64,000 nucleotides of DNA from a bacterium (GTDB lineage: Bacteria > Zhuqueibacterota > QNDG01 > JAFGCO01). Below, in pieces: positions 1-8,424 of the stretch; position 1 is the stretch's first letter; the number at the start of each line of letters is the position of its first letter. The DNA lies in the NCBI GenBank assembly GCA_016930535.1, contig JAFGGN010000046.1:124001-188000 (forward strand). Direction: 5' to 3'. Position numbers and translations under genes: made by a program. The notes under the pieces were generated by a model. The model saw only the letters and a program-made list of their open reading frames with translations, had not been told where the DNA came from and did no database searches.

Positions 1-260
1 CCATAGATGAATATGCGTTCGTTCCTGGTCAGTGCCGCAAGCAGACGGTCGACCGCCTTGTCCATATCCTTCATTAAGAACGGATCATTCAAATTGTCCC
101 ATTCAGGCTGAAAAAACAGACGCGCCCGTTCGTACGTATCGATGCCCCGGTTTACCAGGATATTGGCAATAATTTGAGGAACACTGAGGGTCTCTGCAAG
201 CTGGCCGGCCGCAGTCCGGGCCAGCGTATTTGCCACACACCACTGCACAAAGAACTCCAT
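1..260 (-). CDS. recJ: RecJ single-strand exonuclease, N-terminal fragment
   Basis: The reading frame starts at the ATG at 260 and runs off the window after about 86 codons. The residues LVNRGIDTYERARLFF, then DPFLMKDMDKAVDRLLAAL and ERIFIYG, match the conserved N-terminus of RecJ just before its first DHH-family motif (normally YGDYDVDG). RecJ is a 5'-3' single-strand DNA exonuclease in recombination and mismatch repair. The catalytic domain lies outside the window. It is the gene downstream of the RNase P RNA on the same strand. Confidence 0.85.
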   Translation of the reverse strand, partial: MEFFVQWCVANTLARTAAGQLAETLSVPQIIANILVNRGIDTYERARLFFQPEWDNLNDPFLMKDMDKAVDRLLAALTRNERIFIY

Positions 261-307
261 TGATTTTTAACCGTCCCCATAACCCGGTATGGAGATTTTA
301 TTGATAT

Positions 308-752
308 GGCCCCGAAGCAACGGAACGATAAGCCGAATTTTGTAACCGCCGTTCGATGCGCCTTCCGGCACACCGTCATGCGGATGATGATCATTTATCT
401 GGATCCAATGTCGCCATTGGATTCTAGCGGCCTACCCGTGAGTCAGACGGAACGGGATACTCCGTGGTCTCCATAGGAGACAGCTTCTCACCTATTTGGC
501 CTTGCTCCAGGTGGGGTTTGCCCTGCCTCCGGTGTCACCATCGGAGCGGTGAGCTCTTACCTCGCCTTTTCACCCTTACCCGCCTGAGGCGGGCGGTATA
601 TTTTCTGTGGCACTGTCCGTCATGCCTTTCCGATCAAACGGAAAAACATGCCTTCGATTTCCGAAGCACCCTGCCCTGTGGAGTCCGGACTTTCCTCAGG
701 GCCGTCCAGATGGACAGCCCCGCGATCATCTGTTCCGCTGCCAGGGGCCGAA
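308..752 (-). ncRNA. rnpB: RNase P RNA, bacterial type A-like
   Basis: The minus strand carries the diagnostic GAGGAAAGTCCGGACTCC block (complement near 680-697), a GTAAACCCCACC-type block ending TGGAGCAA (near 505-520) and the 3' AAATTCGGCTTATCG block (near 327-342). The ends form a P1 helix: GGCCCC with CAGCGGAAC at the 5' end (about 732-749) pairs with GTTCCGTTG and GGGGCC at the 3' end (308-327). This sets the ends to within a few bases, giving about 440 nt. An additional 9-bp hairpin with a GGAA loop (354-375) sits between the AGATAAATGA block and the 3' block, in the place of a P19 helix. The RNA matures tRNA 5' ends. Confidence 0.95.
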
Positions 753-759
753 ACCAGTA

Positions 760-765
760 ATTATA
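760..765 (-). promoter_or_regulatory. -10 box (TATAAT) for RNase P RNA
   Basis: A consensus TATAAT on the minus strand lies 7-8 bases before the 5' end expected from the P1 helix of the RNase P RNA. No good -35 hexamer is seen at 16-18 bp. The position supports independent transcription of this RNA. Confidence 0.6.
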
Positions 766-875
766 AAAGAACACCCGGTGCAATGACCGGATTAATGTCG
801 AACCCTCATGTTCAAATAACCACCGGACTCAGGTTTTATTCAAGGACCGGTGACGGGTTCCGTTTTATATCCAAT

Positions 876-1289
876 TTAATGAACTTCACCTTTGATATGA
901 ATGGCCTTTCTGGCCAATTTATCCGCCAGTTTATTCTTTTCTCGGGGAATATGGCGAATGGTCAAATCAATGCCCGATTCATCCAGCATGTCATGAATCT
1001 GATGGAACAGTGAAATCAGATGAGGCTGTTTGACTTTATATTCCCCGTTGATTTGCCTGACCAGCAATTCACTGTCCGAAAACACATGCAGCGTATCCGC
1101 TTTAAACGAACGCGCCAGTTCTATGGCACCGAGCAGTCCTCTGTATTCAGCGATATTATTGGTGCCCTTGCCAATATACTGCCCCAGACTGGACAGGGTC
1201 ACGCCGGATTCATCCTGCAATACGACACCATAGCCGGATTCCCCGGGATTTCCGTAGCAGGAACCGTCGATATACGCAATCAGCTTCAT
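876..1289 (-). CDS. RNase HI-like protein
   Basis: 137 residues, covering one RNase H fold of the compact bacterial type (no basic handle). The acidic catalytic residues are visible: Asp8 in YIDGS, a Glu in NIAEY (near 48), an Asp in FSDSEL (near 72) and an Asp in NKLADKLAR near 120. It would cut the RNA strand of RNA-DNA hybrids. The ATG overlaps the stop of the upstream zinc-ribbon gene as ATGA and no Shine-Dalgarno is seen, so translation is probably coupled. The pairing of a zinc-ribbon coiled-coil gene with an RNase H-like gene is common in bacteria. Confidence 0.88.
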   Translation of the reverse strand: MKLIAYIDGSCYGNPGESGYGVVLQDESGVTLSSLGQYIGKGTNNIAEYRGLLGAIELARSFKADTLHVFSDSELLVRQINGEYKVKQPHLISLFHQIHDMLDESGIDLTIRHIPREKNKLADKLARKAIHIKGEVH

Positions 1290-2014
1290 GGTTTTTTATC
1301 AGCGGCTTCTTCGTCCCAGACGAGTATGCGTCCGCACACTTCGCATAAATTCATCCGTTTCATTTCCCGGATCTCAAGCACGCGCTGGGGCGGCAGGTTT
1401 TTAAAACAACCGCCGCACACGCCATGCCCGAGTACGGGGACGACGGCGATTTTGTTTTTCGCGTTGAAAATGCGCTGATACATACTGACAATCCGGGGAG
1501 GAAGATCCGATGCAATCTTCGACCGTTCGGTCTGCAGCTTTTTTTCTTCGACCTCGGTCTGCCCGAGACGTTTTTTAAGATCGTTCTCCTTCTGATCGAG
1601 TTGCCCCTGAATTTCCTGGACCTCATTCTGAGTGGATTGAATGCTCTTCTCCAGATCTTCATCCAGTGTGATCAGCTCGATAATCCGGGTTTCCTTATTG
1701 CTGATCGTTTCTTTTACGTTCTCGATTTCCATGCTGACAGCATCATATTCCCGGTTGTTTTTCACCTGATACAGCTGATCGTGATACTTCTTCTGTTTTG
1801 ATTCCAGGTCCTTGATTTCAAGCTCGAGCATATCTTTTTCCTTGCGATATGTCTGAAGCTTGTCCTTTTGATCCTGAAGGTTCTTTTTAGCCTGATTCAC
1901 GTCCTGCTGGAGCATCTGGACCTGATTGGGCAGATCTCCTCTCAGAGCCTTCAACTGATGCAGTTGCTGATCGAGCTTTTGAAGTTCAACGAGCCGGTCC
2001 AAAACGTCTTTCAA
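1286..2014 (-). CDS. Coiled-coil protein with C-terminal C4 zinc ribbon (DUF164-type)
   Basis: The N-terminal two thirds is a long charged coiled coil (LVELQKLDQQLHQLKAL onwards). The C-terminus has a C4 zinc ribbon: CGGC (in HGVCGGCF) and CEVCG (in MNLCEVCGRIL). This is the family of bacterial zinc-ribbon coiled-coil proteins (zf-RING_7). Its molecular role is not settled. I place the start at the TTG at 2014, because AAGGAGG lies five bases upstream; a longer reading frame to 2053 enters a terminator hairpin and is unlikely. About 242 residues. Confidence 0.82.
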   Translation of the reverse strand: MKDVLDRLVELQKLDQQLHQLKALRGDLPNQVQMLQQDVNQAKKNLQDQKDKLQTYRKEKDMLELEIKDLESKQKKYHDQLYQVKNNREYDAVSMEIENVKETISNKETRIIELITLDEDLEKSIQSTQNEVQEIQGQLDQKENDLKKRLGQTEVEEKKLQTERSKIASDLPPRIVSMYQRIFNAKNKIAVVPVLGHGVCGGCFKNLPPQRVLEIREMKRMNLCEVCGRILVWDEEAADKKP

Positions 2015-2050
2015 CCATCCCTCCTTCGGTCCAAGGGTCCATTTATAATG

Positions 2051-2083
2051 CAAAAAAGTGCATCCCTTCCGGAATGCACTTTT
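2051..2083 (-). terminator. Rho-independent terminator
   Basis: On the minus strand a 13-bp stem (AAAAGTGCAT plus TCC, pairing with GGG plus ATGCACTTTT) closes a GGAA tetraloop and runs into six Ts. It lies downstream of the tRNA gene and just upstream of the zinc-ribbon gene, so it should end the tRNA transcript. The plus strand gives four Ts, so it may act in both directions. Confidence 0.8.
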
Positions 2084-2188
2084 ATCATATCATTCAAAAC
2101 GCCAATTCTCTATACGCCAAACAGGTTATAATCTTTCGCAGGTGGTTTTGCAAGATTTCTCCTTTGTCAATCAATCTGAAAGAACGCG

Positions 2189-2262
2189 TGGGCCCAGGAG
2201 GACTCGAACCTCCGACCAACGGATTATGAGTCCGCCGCTCTAACCAACTGAGCTATGGGCCC
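2189..2262 (-). tRNA. tRNA with CAT anticodon (elongator Met or Ile2)
   Basis: A complete 74-base cloverleaf on the minus strand: acceptor GGGCCCA pairs with TGGGCCC, the D arm contains TAGCTCAGTTGGTTAGAGC, the anticodon loop is CTCATAA (anticodon CAT), and the T arm holds GGTTCGAGTCC. The discriminator is A and no CCA is encoded. The loop CTCATAA occurs in both elongator tRNA-Met and lysidine-modified tRNA-Ile2; I cannot separate them by eye. It does not look like initiator tRNA, because base pair 1-72 is intact G-C and the anticodon stem lacks the three G-C pairs. Confidence 0.95.
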
Positions 2263-2287
2263 AGGCGGAAAAAGTATACGGAATTTT

Positions 2288-4099
2288 TTATAATTTATCA
2301 ACCATTATTTTCCAGTCCCTGGCAATATTTTCCTTCTCTTTTTCGCTTTGTTTTTTCAATTCATGATATTCAAGTTTCAGGGGCTCGGCACGGCCTTCAT
2401 CACCCTGGTGCTTTCGCAATGCATCCCGGACATGCAGTATCTTCTTTTTGATTTCCTCCTGTTTGATGAAAAGGATACAATCGAGACCCAGCTGGGACAG
2501 GTCCGCCGTGTTAAGGAGGGCCCGGGACATCGCATGAATGCACATTTTATGCAATTCCGGTTCCGCCTCAAAATATTTGATAAAAACATGCGGATCCATG
2601 ATGCGGCCCTCAATATGCCATTGATGCAGGCGCTCCACAATTTGGCGGTGCACCGGATCCGAGAAATCCCCGGAACCCACGATTGAAAATACCGGTTGCG
2701 ACCATTTGCTGTCTTCAAGAAGCAGCATCTGTATGAGCACCGACTCTGCATTCTCTCTTGCAGTAGTTGAAACCACTTCTTCCGGCAGTGAGATGGTCTG
2801 TCTCCCTTTCTTTTGAATGCTCCTCAGGCGGCGATGCAGCAGGTTTTCATCGACCTCCAGTTTTTCCGCCAGCTCCCGTACCATCAGCTGCCGTTCAACC
2901 GGATCCCTGACCTTCGCAATCGTCTCCAGTACACCGGTTGCCGCTTCGGATACGTCTCTTGGCGTATTCAGTTTTCTCTGCGCCTGGTGACGTTCGAGCT
3001 GAAAATCCACGATATTTCTGGATTGCAGGAGCAGTTCATTGAATGCATCGGGACCCTTCTCTTTAATATACACATCGGGATCCATACCGCCTGGCAGCGG
3101 CGTGACCTGAACCTGCAGCCCCGCTGACAGAAGGACGTCCGCACCGCGCAATGCAGCATTGAAACCCGCGGAATCACCGTCAAAAACCAGGTTGACCTGT
3201 GTTGTATAGCGCGAAATGCGCTGGGCCTGGCCCTCGGTCAATGCCGTTCCCGACGTGGCCACACCATAATCGAAACCGGCTTCATGGAGCCGCATCAGGT
3301 CCGTATATCCCTCGACTAAAAGCACTCTGTCTTGACGGCGGATTCCCTCGCGCGACTGATACAGCCCATACAGAATCTGACTTTTATGATAGACAGCAGT
3401 TTCAGGAGAATTCAGATATTTGGGCACTTTCGGACCTTCTATGAGCGTACGACCGCCGAATCCCACCACGCGGCCGGAATGATTGATAATCGGAAACATC
3501 AACCGCCCCCGAAACCGGTCGTAATAACCGGAACCGTCATCGCGCCTGATAACAAGCCCCGCCTTGAGCAAACTTTCGACGGGAACCGATTCCCGATTCG
3601 CTTTCTGAATCAATCCGTCCCACAGGTCAGGTGCATATCCGATTTGAAATTTGTCGATCGTTTCCTGATTGAATTTTCTTTGATTGAAATACCGGACCGC
3701 CTTTTTACCGCCGGTTGTTTTTCTGTAACACTCCTGATAAAAATCGGCGGCCATCCCGTTGACATGATACAGGATTTCCGTTTCCTGCAATGCGGCGGTG
3801 TCGTTTTCCTCGGGTAATTCAATATGGGCTTTTTTGGCAAGCGTCCGTAAAGCCTCGGGAAAAGTGACCCGGTCCATTTTCATGATGAAAGTAAACACAT
3901 TGCCGCCTTCGCCGCATCCGAAACAGTGAAAAAATCCCTTCACCGGATCCACATGAAACGAAGGCGTTTTTTCCTGATGAAAGGGGCACAAACCCAGATA
4001 GGATTTCCCCCGCTTCTTCAGTGAAACATATTGTGAAACCACATCCACAATATCCGTGGCGTCGCGAACCTCATCGATTTTTTCATCAGGTATTTTCAT
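2288..4099 (-). CDS. dnaG: DNA primase DnaG
   Basis: About 603 residues. It makes the RNA primers for replication. Residues 38-62 form the zinc-binding motif (Cys38, His41, Cys59, Cys62). A primase core and TOPRIM domain follow (VEGYTDLMRLHEAG, then VFDGDSAG), and a C-terminal helicase-binding region ends the protein. The start is the ATG at 4099, giving MKIPDEKIDEVRDATDIVDVV, the standard DnaG beginning. A TTG at 4138 would add 13 atypical residues. An AGGTGA lies just before the ATG. Downstream neighbour is the tRNA gene. Confidence 0.96.
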   Translation of the reverse strand: MKIPDEKIDEVRDATDIVDVVSQYVSLKKRGKSYLGLCPFHQEKTPSFHVDPVKGFFHCFGCGEGGNVFTFIMKMDRVTFPEALRTLAKKAHIELPEENDTAALQETEILYHVNGMAADFYQECYRKTTGGKKAVRYFNQRKFNQETIDKFQIGYAPDLWDGLIQKANRESVPVESLLKAGLVIRRDDGSGYYDRFRGRLMFPIINHSGRVVGFGGRTLIEGPKVPKYLNSPETAVYHKSQILYGLYQSREGIRRQDRVLLVEGYTDLMRLHEAGFDYGVATSGTALTEGQAQRISRYTTQVNLVFDGDSAGFNAALRGADVLLSAGLQVQVTPLPGGMDPDVYIKEKGPDAFNELLLQSRNIVDFQLERHQAQRKLNTPRDVSEAATGVLETIAKVRDPVERQLMVRELAEKLEVDENLLHRRLRSIQKKGRQTISLPEEVVSTTARENAESVLIQMLLLEDSKWSQPVFSIVGSGDFSDPVHRQIVERLHQWHIEGRIMDPHVFIKYFEAEPELHKMCIHAMSRALLNTADLSQLGLDCILFIKQEEIKKKILHVRDALRKHQGDEGRAEPLKLEYHELKKQSEKEKENIARDWKIMVDKL

Positions 4100-4184
4100 A
4101 TTCACCTGACTGATCCGGGATCCGGATTGTCCTTTCAATATACTTCATCTTTTATATTCAGCCGCCTGGTAGATCCGACGATGC

Positions 4185-6533
4185 TCATTTCAGATCCACT
4201 ACCGTCACACCGGCATCGCCCTCGTTCCAGTTTCCCAGGCGTTGATTTTTAACGAGCCGGTGCGTTTTTAAATACTTGCCGATTTCACGACGAAGAACAC
4301 CGGTCCCTTTCCCGTGTATAATTCGCACGGAACTGAAACCCGTGCTGTGAGCGTCTCCGAGGTATTGCTCGACAGAGGCGATTGCTTCATCCGCAGTCAG
4401 CCCGCGCAGATCGATTTCATCACGCACTGTCCTGTCCACATGAAATTGCGTCAATCCTGCCGGTTTTTCTTTACTGGGTTTCTGTGCAGGTTTCAGAGAC
4501 ATGACCGGAACTCTCAGCCGTATGTTACCCCATTGAACCAATACCCGGTTCTCCCTGTCCGTATCGGAGACCACCTCTCCGCGCCCTGAGTATCCATCCC
4601 ACAGCACCCAGTCACCCTGACGGATTATCACATCCGGCCCGGACGATTTCTGTTCGCTCCGGACACGCTTCCTCGCCGTCTGGATCTCTTTCTTCACCTT
4701 TCGAATGACCTGACGGTCTGCAGAGGTTTCACGGATTTCCTTGACCAAACGTTCTACCATGGCATTGGCATCCATGAGGGCTTTTTCTGCTTCTTCGGTC
4801 AGGCGCTGCTTTTCAACATCCGCATTGTCCCTGATCTGCTGAACGCGGTCCTGATACAACGAGATCAGGCCGGCCAGCTGGCTGTCCTTGCGTTCCGCCT
4901 CTTCAAGAAGCGCATGAACACGGCTCTGCTCCTGTTCCAGCGTCAGAATCAGCTGATCGAGCCGTCCCCTGTCCTCGCCCAGCATACGCTGCGATTCCCG
5001 TATCAAAGACTCCGGAATGCCGTATCTTCTGGCAATTTCAAACGCATAGGACGATCCGGGCACACCCATTTGAAACCGATACGTCGGCTTCAGGGATTTC
5101 TGATCGAAAATCATGGATCCGTTTTCGACTCCCGGTTCCTCATGGGCGAATACCTTCAACGCTCCCATATGTGTCGTGGCGATCGTGAGGCATCCGCATT
5201 CTTTTAAATGACGGAGAATGGAGGTCGCCAGGGCCGATCCTTCTGCAGGATCCGTAGCGGATCCGATTTCATCCATTAGCACCAGGCTGGTTTTGTCCGC
5301 CTGTTCGATTATGTTTTTGATGTGCCTGATATGAGATGAAAACGTGGACAGATCCTGCTCAATGGACTGCTGGTCCCCGATATCGGCAAAAATATGGTGA
5401 AAGAGGGGGATCTGAGATTCTGCCTTTGCAGGCACATGCAGCCCGTAGGCATGCATCAGGGCCAGAAGTCCCACGGTTTTCAGGGCTACGGTTTTGCCTC
5501 CGGCATTGGGTCCCGTAATAATCAGAACCTTGACGGATTCTCCCATTTCCAAAGAGATCGGGACCACCTCGTCATGGATATGCGTCAGAAGAAGCAGGGG
5601 ATGGCGGGCTTCCCTGAGCCTCAATGACCGTTCCGAAGTTTCGGCGGCCCGCCCGTCAACCGAATCGGCATACCTTGCCCGTGCCGCCAGTGCATCGATC
5701 CGGGACAGAATCTGCACATTGTTATCCAGGTCCGGTCCGAACGCACTGACCATCTGAGTCAGTGCCGTGAGAATACGCTCCACCTCGCGCACTTCTTTGA
5801 TCTTGAGGCGGCGGATTTCGTTGTTGGATTCCAGTATTTCGAACGGTTCAATAAAGACCGTGGCCCCGCTCGCCGACTGATCCACAATCACACCTTTTAA
5901 ATGACTGGCATGGGCATCCTTCATGGGAACCACCAGCCGGCCCTCACGAAGCGTCAGATGATCCTCCTGTGCAAATCCCTGCTGATGCATGGAACGAAGA
6001 ATTTCATCCAGCCTGCTTCGAATTCTTCCCTCCCGGGTTTGTATACTTCTTCTGAGGCTTTTCAGTTCAGGGGACGCATTATCCCGCACATCTCCGTGCT
6101 GCGATATAATACGGCCGATTTCCTCCTCGACATGGGGAAGTGCAGTCATTCCCAGCATCATTTTCTCAAGATGCGGTGTTTCCTCAAGGCGGTCCTTTAT
6201 AAAGTCCTGAATCCGGCGCGTCATGACGAGCACATGATTGATTTCCTGGAATTCGGAAGGCTGTAAAAACGCCCCCTCCACCTGCATTTTTTTAAGGGGG
6301 ATCTGAATATCCGCGAATGCTTCGAGGGGAAAAGCCGGGCCGGCCATAAAAAGAGAACGCATTTCCTGAACTGAATCGAGCATGTTCTGCAGCGGCTGCA
6401 ACTCCCTGAATGGCGCCGCTTCCTCAACCAGGCGTTTTCCGTTTTGCGATACGGTATAACTCAGCCACTGGTTCCGAACCTGTTCAAACTCAAGAACATC
6501 CAGTGCGTATTTATTGTGATGGGATTGTATCAT
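4185..6533 (-). CDS. mutS2: Endonuclease MutS2
   Basis: 782 residues, usual for the family. It has a MutS core without the mismatch-binding domain, a Walker A GPNAGGKT at 341-348, a Walker B region (SLVLMDEIGSATDPAEG), a long coiled coil, and a C-terminal Smr nuclease domain (IDLRGLTADEAIASVEQYL, then HGKGTGVLR). MutS2 acts on branched DNA and in some bacteria rescues collided ribosomes. The ATG at 6533 lies inside the 3' end of the CvpA-like gene (23-base overlap), so the two are probably translated together. Confidence 0.97.
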   Translation of the reverse strand: MIQSHHNKYALDVLEFEQVRNQWLSYTVSQNGKRLVEEAAPFRELQPLQNMLDSVQEMRSLFMAGPAFPLEAFADIQIPLKKMQVEGAFLQPSEFQEINHVLVMTRRIQDFIKDRLEETPHLEKMMLGMTALPHVEEEIGRIISQHGDVRDNASPELKSLRRSIQTREGRIRSRLDEILRSMHQQGFAQEDHLTLREGRLVVPMKDAHASHLKGVIVDQSASGATVFIEPFEILESNNEIRRLKIKEVREVERILTALTQMVSAFGPDLDNNVQILSRIDALAARARYADSVDGRAAETSERSLRLREARHPLLLLTHIHDEVVPISLEMGESVKVLIITGPNAGGKTVALKTVGLLALMHAYGLHVPAKAESQIPLFHHIFADIGDQQSIEQDLSTFSSHIRHIKNIIEQADKTSLVLMDEIGSATDPAEGSALATSILRHLKECGCLTIATTHMGALKVFAHEEPGVENGSMIFDQKSLKPTYRFQMGVPGSSYAFEIARRYGIPESLIRESQRMLGEDRGRLDQLILTLEQEQSRVHALLEEAERKDSQLAGLISLYQDRVQQIRDNADVEKQRLTEEAEKALMDANAMVERLVKEIRETSADRQVIRKVKKEIQTARKRVRSEQKSSGPDVIIRQGDWVLWDGYSGRGEVVSDTDRENRVLVQWGNIRLRVPVMSLKPAQKPSKEKPAGLTQFHVDRTVRDEIDLRGLTADEAIASVEQYLGDAHSTGFSSVRIIHGKGTGVLRREIGKYLKTHRLVKNQRLGNWNEGDAGVTVVDLK

Positions 6534-7125
6534 TCAACTGATTTTCCAGGGTATCCTGAACCTTCTCATTGACTTTATTCTGGGCCTGCTGCATCACACG
6601 GTTCACGCTTTCCTCCAGTTCATCCGAAAATGTTTTTGTCCTGGGGATGGCATGTTTAACCACGTTGAATAAAAAAGGGGCCACGGCTTTTGACGGTTTG
6701 ACAAGAATGGATTGGTCACGCTCTCTTTCAAAATCACCGGACTCCGCCGGAATCATGAGAACAAGATGGGCGATCAGGCTCGATGCCAGAAGCCCTTTCA
6801 GCAATCCAATCACCAGACCTCCGCCCCGGTCGAGCGTGGCCACCGGGGTTTTTTTTATAATTTTATGTAAAATGACCGCTGCCACACGGAAAATGATGAT
6901 CACGGCAAAAAAAATGGAGAGAAATCCCAATGCGGTATAAATAAAACCGGGCAGTTCCGCAAAACGTGCATAAAATGCAGCGACCCTGTCCGCTTCACGA
7001 AGCGCAAGAACATAGGCGGCCACCATGCCGATCCCTGTGAAAACCTCGAGAATGATGCCGCGAATAAATCCTTTTATCAAGAAAAAGGCCATGCAAAGAA
7101 TCAGTGTCAAATCGATTATATTCAT
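6511..7125 (-). CDS. CvpA family membrane protein
   Basis: About 204 residues, with four predicted membrane helices in the first 140 (NIIDLTLILCMAFFLIKGFIRG, then the helix after LREADR and so on) and a polar tail. The first helix with GFIRGIILE matches CvpA/colicin V production family proteins. In many bacteria cvpA lies just before mutS2, as here. The start is taken as the ATG at 7125; an upstream TTG (7158) is possible but would add residues ahead of the usual family start. Its role is in envelope integrity, not precisely known. Confidence 0.82.
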   Translation of the reverse strand: MNIIDLTLILCMAFFLIKGFIRGIILEVFTGIGMVAAYVLALREADRVAAFYARFAELPGFIYTALGFLSIFFAVIIIFRVAAVILHKIIKKTPVATLDRGGGLVIGLLKGLLASSLIAHLVLMIPAESGDFERERDQSILVKPSKAVAPFLFNVVKHAIPRTKTFSDELEESVNRVMQQAQNKVNEKVQDTLENQLNDTIPSQ

Positions 7126-7215
7126 GATTGATATCCGCCCGGCAAACATCAGGGTCAACGCGTCCGATTCACGGCGCCATATTCAAAATGTAAATAAAGT
7201 CCGGTAAAGATACAA

Positions 7216-7245
7216 TAAAAAAAGCCCCATGAGAATCATGGGGCC
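7216..7245 (-). terminator. Rho-independent terminator after yqeY
   Basis: On the minus strand GCCCCATGA and TCATGGGGC form a 9-bp stem with a 3-base loop (TTC), followed by TTTTTTATT. It lies 19 bases past the stop of the yqeY-like gene and separates it from the CvpA gene. Confidence 0.92.
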
Positions 7246-7264
7246 GGATCTTCAAAATCTGGAT

Positions 7265-7708
7265 TCAGCTCAGTTTAAGCCTAACCCGTTCCTGAATCAA
7301 TTTTCCGTCAGCGCGGCTTTTTACCTGAGGCATAATGATACCCATCACTTTGCCCATATCCTGTGTGCCCGAAGCATTCGTCCGGGATATGGCTTCCCCG
7401 ATCAGTACATCAATTTCTTCAACCGTCAGGGCCTTGGGCAGATAGGACTGAAGTATTTCGAGTTCCTGTTTCTCATTCTCAACCAGATCCTGGCGTCCGC
7501 CTTTTTCATACAAGGCGATGGATTCTTTGCGTTTTTTGGCCTCTTTCGCGATAATGGACATCACGTCGTCCTCGGCCAAAGGATCCTTTTTGCCAAGATT
7601 GGCATTCTTCAACTGAGCCCGGAGCATGCGAATGGTTTCCAGCCTGATCGTATCGCCGGATTTCATCGCTGCCTTCATATCCTCGAGTATCTGTGCCTCA
7701 ATAGCCAT
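7265..7708 (-). CDS. yqeY: GatB/YqeY domain protein
   Basis: 147 residues. It matches the free-standing YqeY family across its length: an N-terminal helical part (LEDMKAAMKSGDTIRLETIRMLRAQLKN) and the tail domain related to GatB (LQSYLPKALTVEEID, MGKVMGIIMPQVKSRADGKL). YqeY is thought to act on tRNA-linked amidation or tRNA binding, without firm proof. It follows rpsU by about 32 bases, the usual rpsU-yqeY order, and ends at a strong terminator. Confidence 0.92.
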   Translation of the reverse strand: MAIEAQILEDMKAAMKSGDTIRLETIRMLRAQLKNANLGKKDPLAEDDVMSIIAKEAKKRKESIALYEKGGRQDLVENEKQELEILQSYLPKALTVEEIDVLIGEAISRTNASGTQDMGKVMGIIMPQVKSRADGKLIQERVRLKLS

Positions 7709-7740
7709 ACACTGACCGCTTTAAAATACCGTGGAGGAAA

Positions 7741-7938
7741 TTACCGATTCATCATCATTTGAAGTTTGCGCATTTTGCGTTTTGCCGCATTGATTTTGCG
7801 CTTTTTTCTTTCGCTGGGTTTTTCGTAATGCTGATGCTTTTTAATATCTGACATTAACCCTGCTTTTTCGCATTGCTTGGTGAACCGCTTGAATGCTCTT
7901 TCGAAAGGCTCACCGTCGCGGACCTTCACTGCAGGCAT
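7741..7938 (-). CDS. rpsU: Ribosomal protein bS21
   Basis: 65 residues, basic, with the bS21 pattern: [27 protein letters not shown], then a run of Arg/Lys ([17 protein letters not shown]). It is part of the 30S platform and binds near the anti-Shine-Dalgarno. The GGAGGG lies about 12 bases before the ATG, longer than usual. A consensus-like promoter lies 45 bases upstream. Confidence 0.96.
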   Translation of the reverse strand: MPAVKVRDGEPFERAFKRFTKQCEKAGLMSDIKKHQHYEKPSERKKRKINAAKRKMRKLQMMMNR

Positions 7939-7983
7939 AAATCGATTAATCCCTCCTTTCGAAGCTTATTTTGAACGTCATGC

Positions 7984-8012
7984 AATATATAAAAATAACT
8001 GATGGTTCGCAA
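7984..8012 (-). promoter_or_regulatory. Probable promoter of rpsU-yqeY
   Basis: On the minus strand TTGCGA (8007-8012) and TATATT (7984-7989) are separated by 17 bases. Transcription would begin near 7977, leaving a leader of about 40 bases before rpsU. Confidence 0.6.
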
Positions 8013-8049
8013 GCTGTTTTTCATCAGTCTGCCGCCTGTAAAATAAAGT

Positions 8050-8340
8050 GTGAAAAATGTGGATAACTTGTGCGTAAATGAACGAATTGAATTTTATAAC
8101 AGCAACCGATCCGAATTATCACCTATGTGACAGCGGAACAAATGGTTGACAAATATTATGTCTTATAGAATAAATGCGCGTATATACTTGATAAAATTAA
8201 CCTTAGATTTATTTGTGCAAAAACGTGACGGCAGTTATTTCAATTTCTTCAAAAATAGGCCCGCATGCAGAGAACCGGCGAACCCTGTTGTTTTTACGAA
8301 AATTTCGTAAAAATTCAACTGTGAATAAAATGTGGATAAC
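8050..8340. promoter_or_regulatory. AT-rich gap with DnaA boxes (candidate DnaA-binding region)
   Basis: The 486-base gap 7939-8424 has no gene. It contains two perfect DnaA boxes, TGTGGATAA (the complement of TTATCCACA), at 8058-8066 and 8331-8339, and a one-mismatch box TGTGAATAA at 8320-8328. All three point the same way; the last two are three bases apart. The gap between them is AT-rich (for example 8085-8100 and 8160-8215). This could be an origin unwinding region or DnaA-controlled regulation. dnaA and dnaN are not in the window. Confidence 0.45.
8291..8313. repeat. 23-base perfect AT-rich palindrome
   Basis: Arms TTTTTACGAAA (8291-8301) and TTTCGTAAAAA (8303-8313) flank a single A. 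It lies seven bases before the paired DnaA boxes. It may be a protein-binding operator or a weak hairpin. It is not a good terminator because no T-run follows on either strand beyond the arms. Confidence 0.75.
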
Positions 8341-8424
8341 TTTTAAATATACCGGCCCGTTCCTCAATCGGGAACGTCGTGTAAAAACAGGTCAAAATCA
8401 TGCGGTTTTACTGCCATATCGCGC

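Noticed and set aside
2015..2053. Longer TTG start for the zinc-ribbon gene
   Set aside because: It enters the terminator hairpin at 2051-2083; the TTG at 2014 has a clear AAGGAGG.
8146..8180. A TTGACA on the plus strand that might be a promoter
   Set aside because: No good -10 lies at 16-18 bases and no gene follows on the plus strand.
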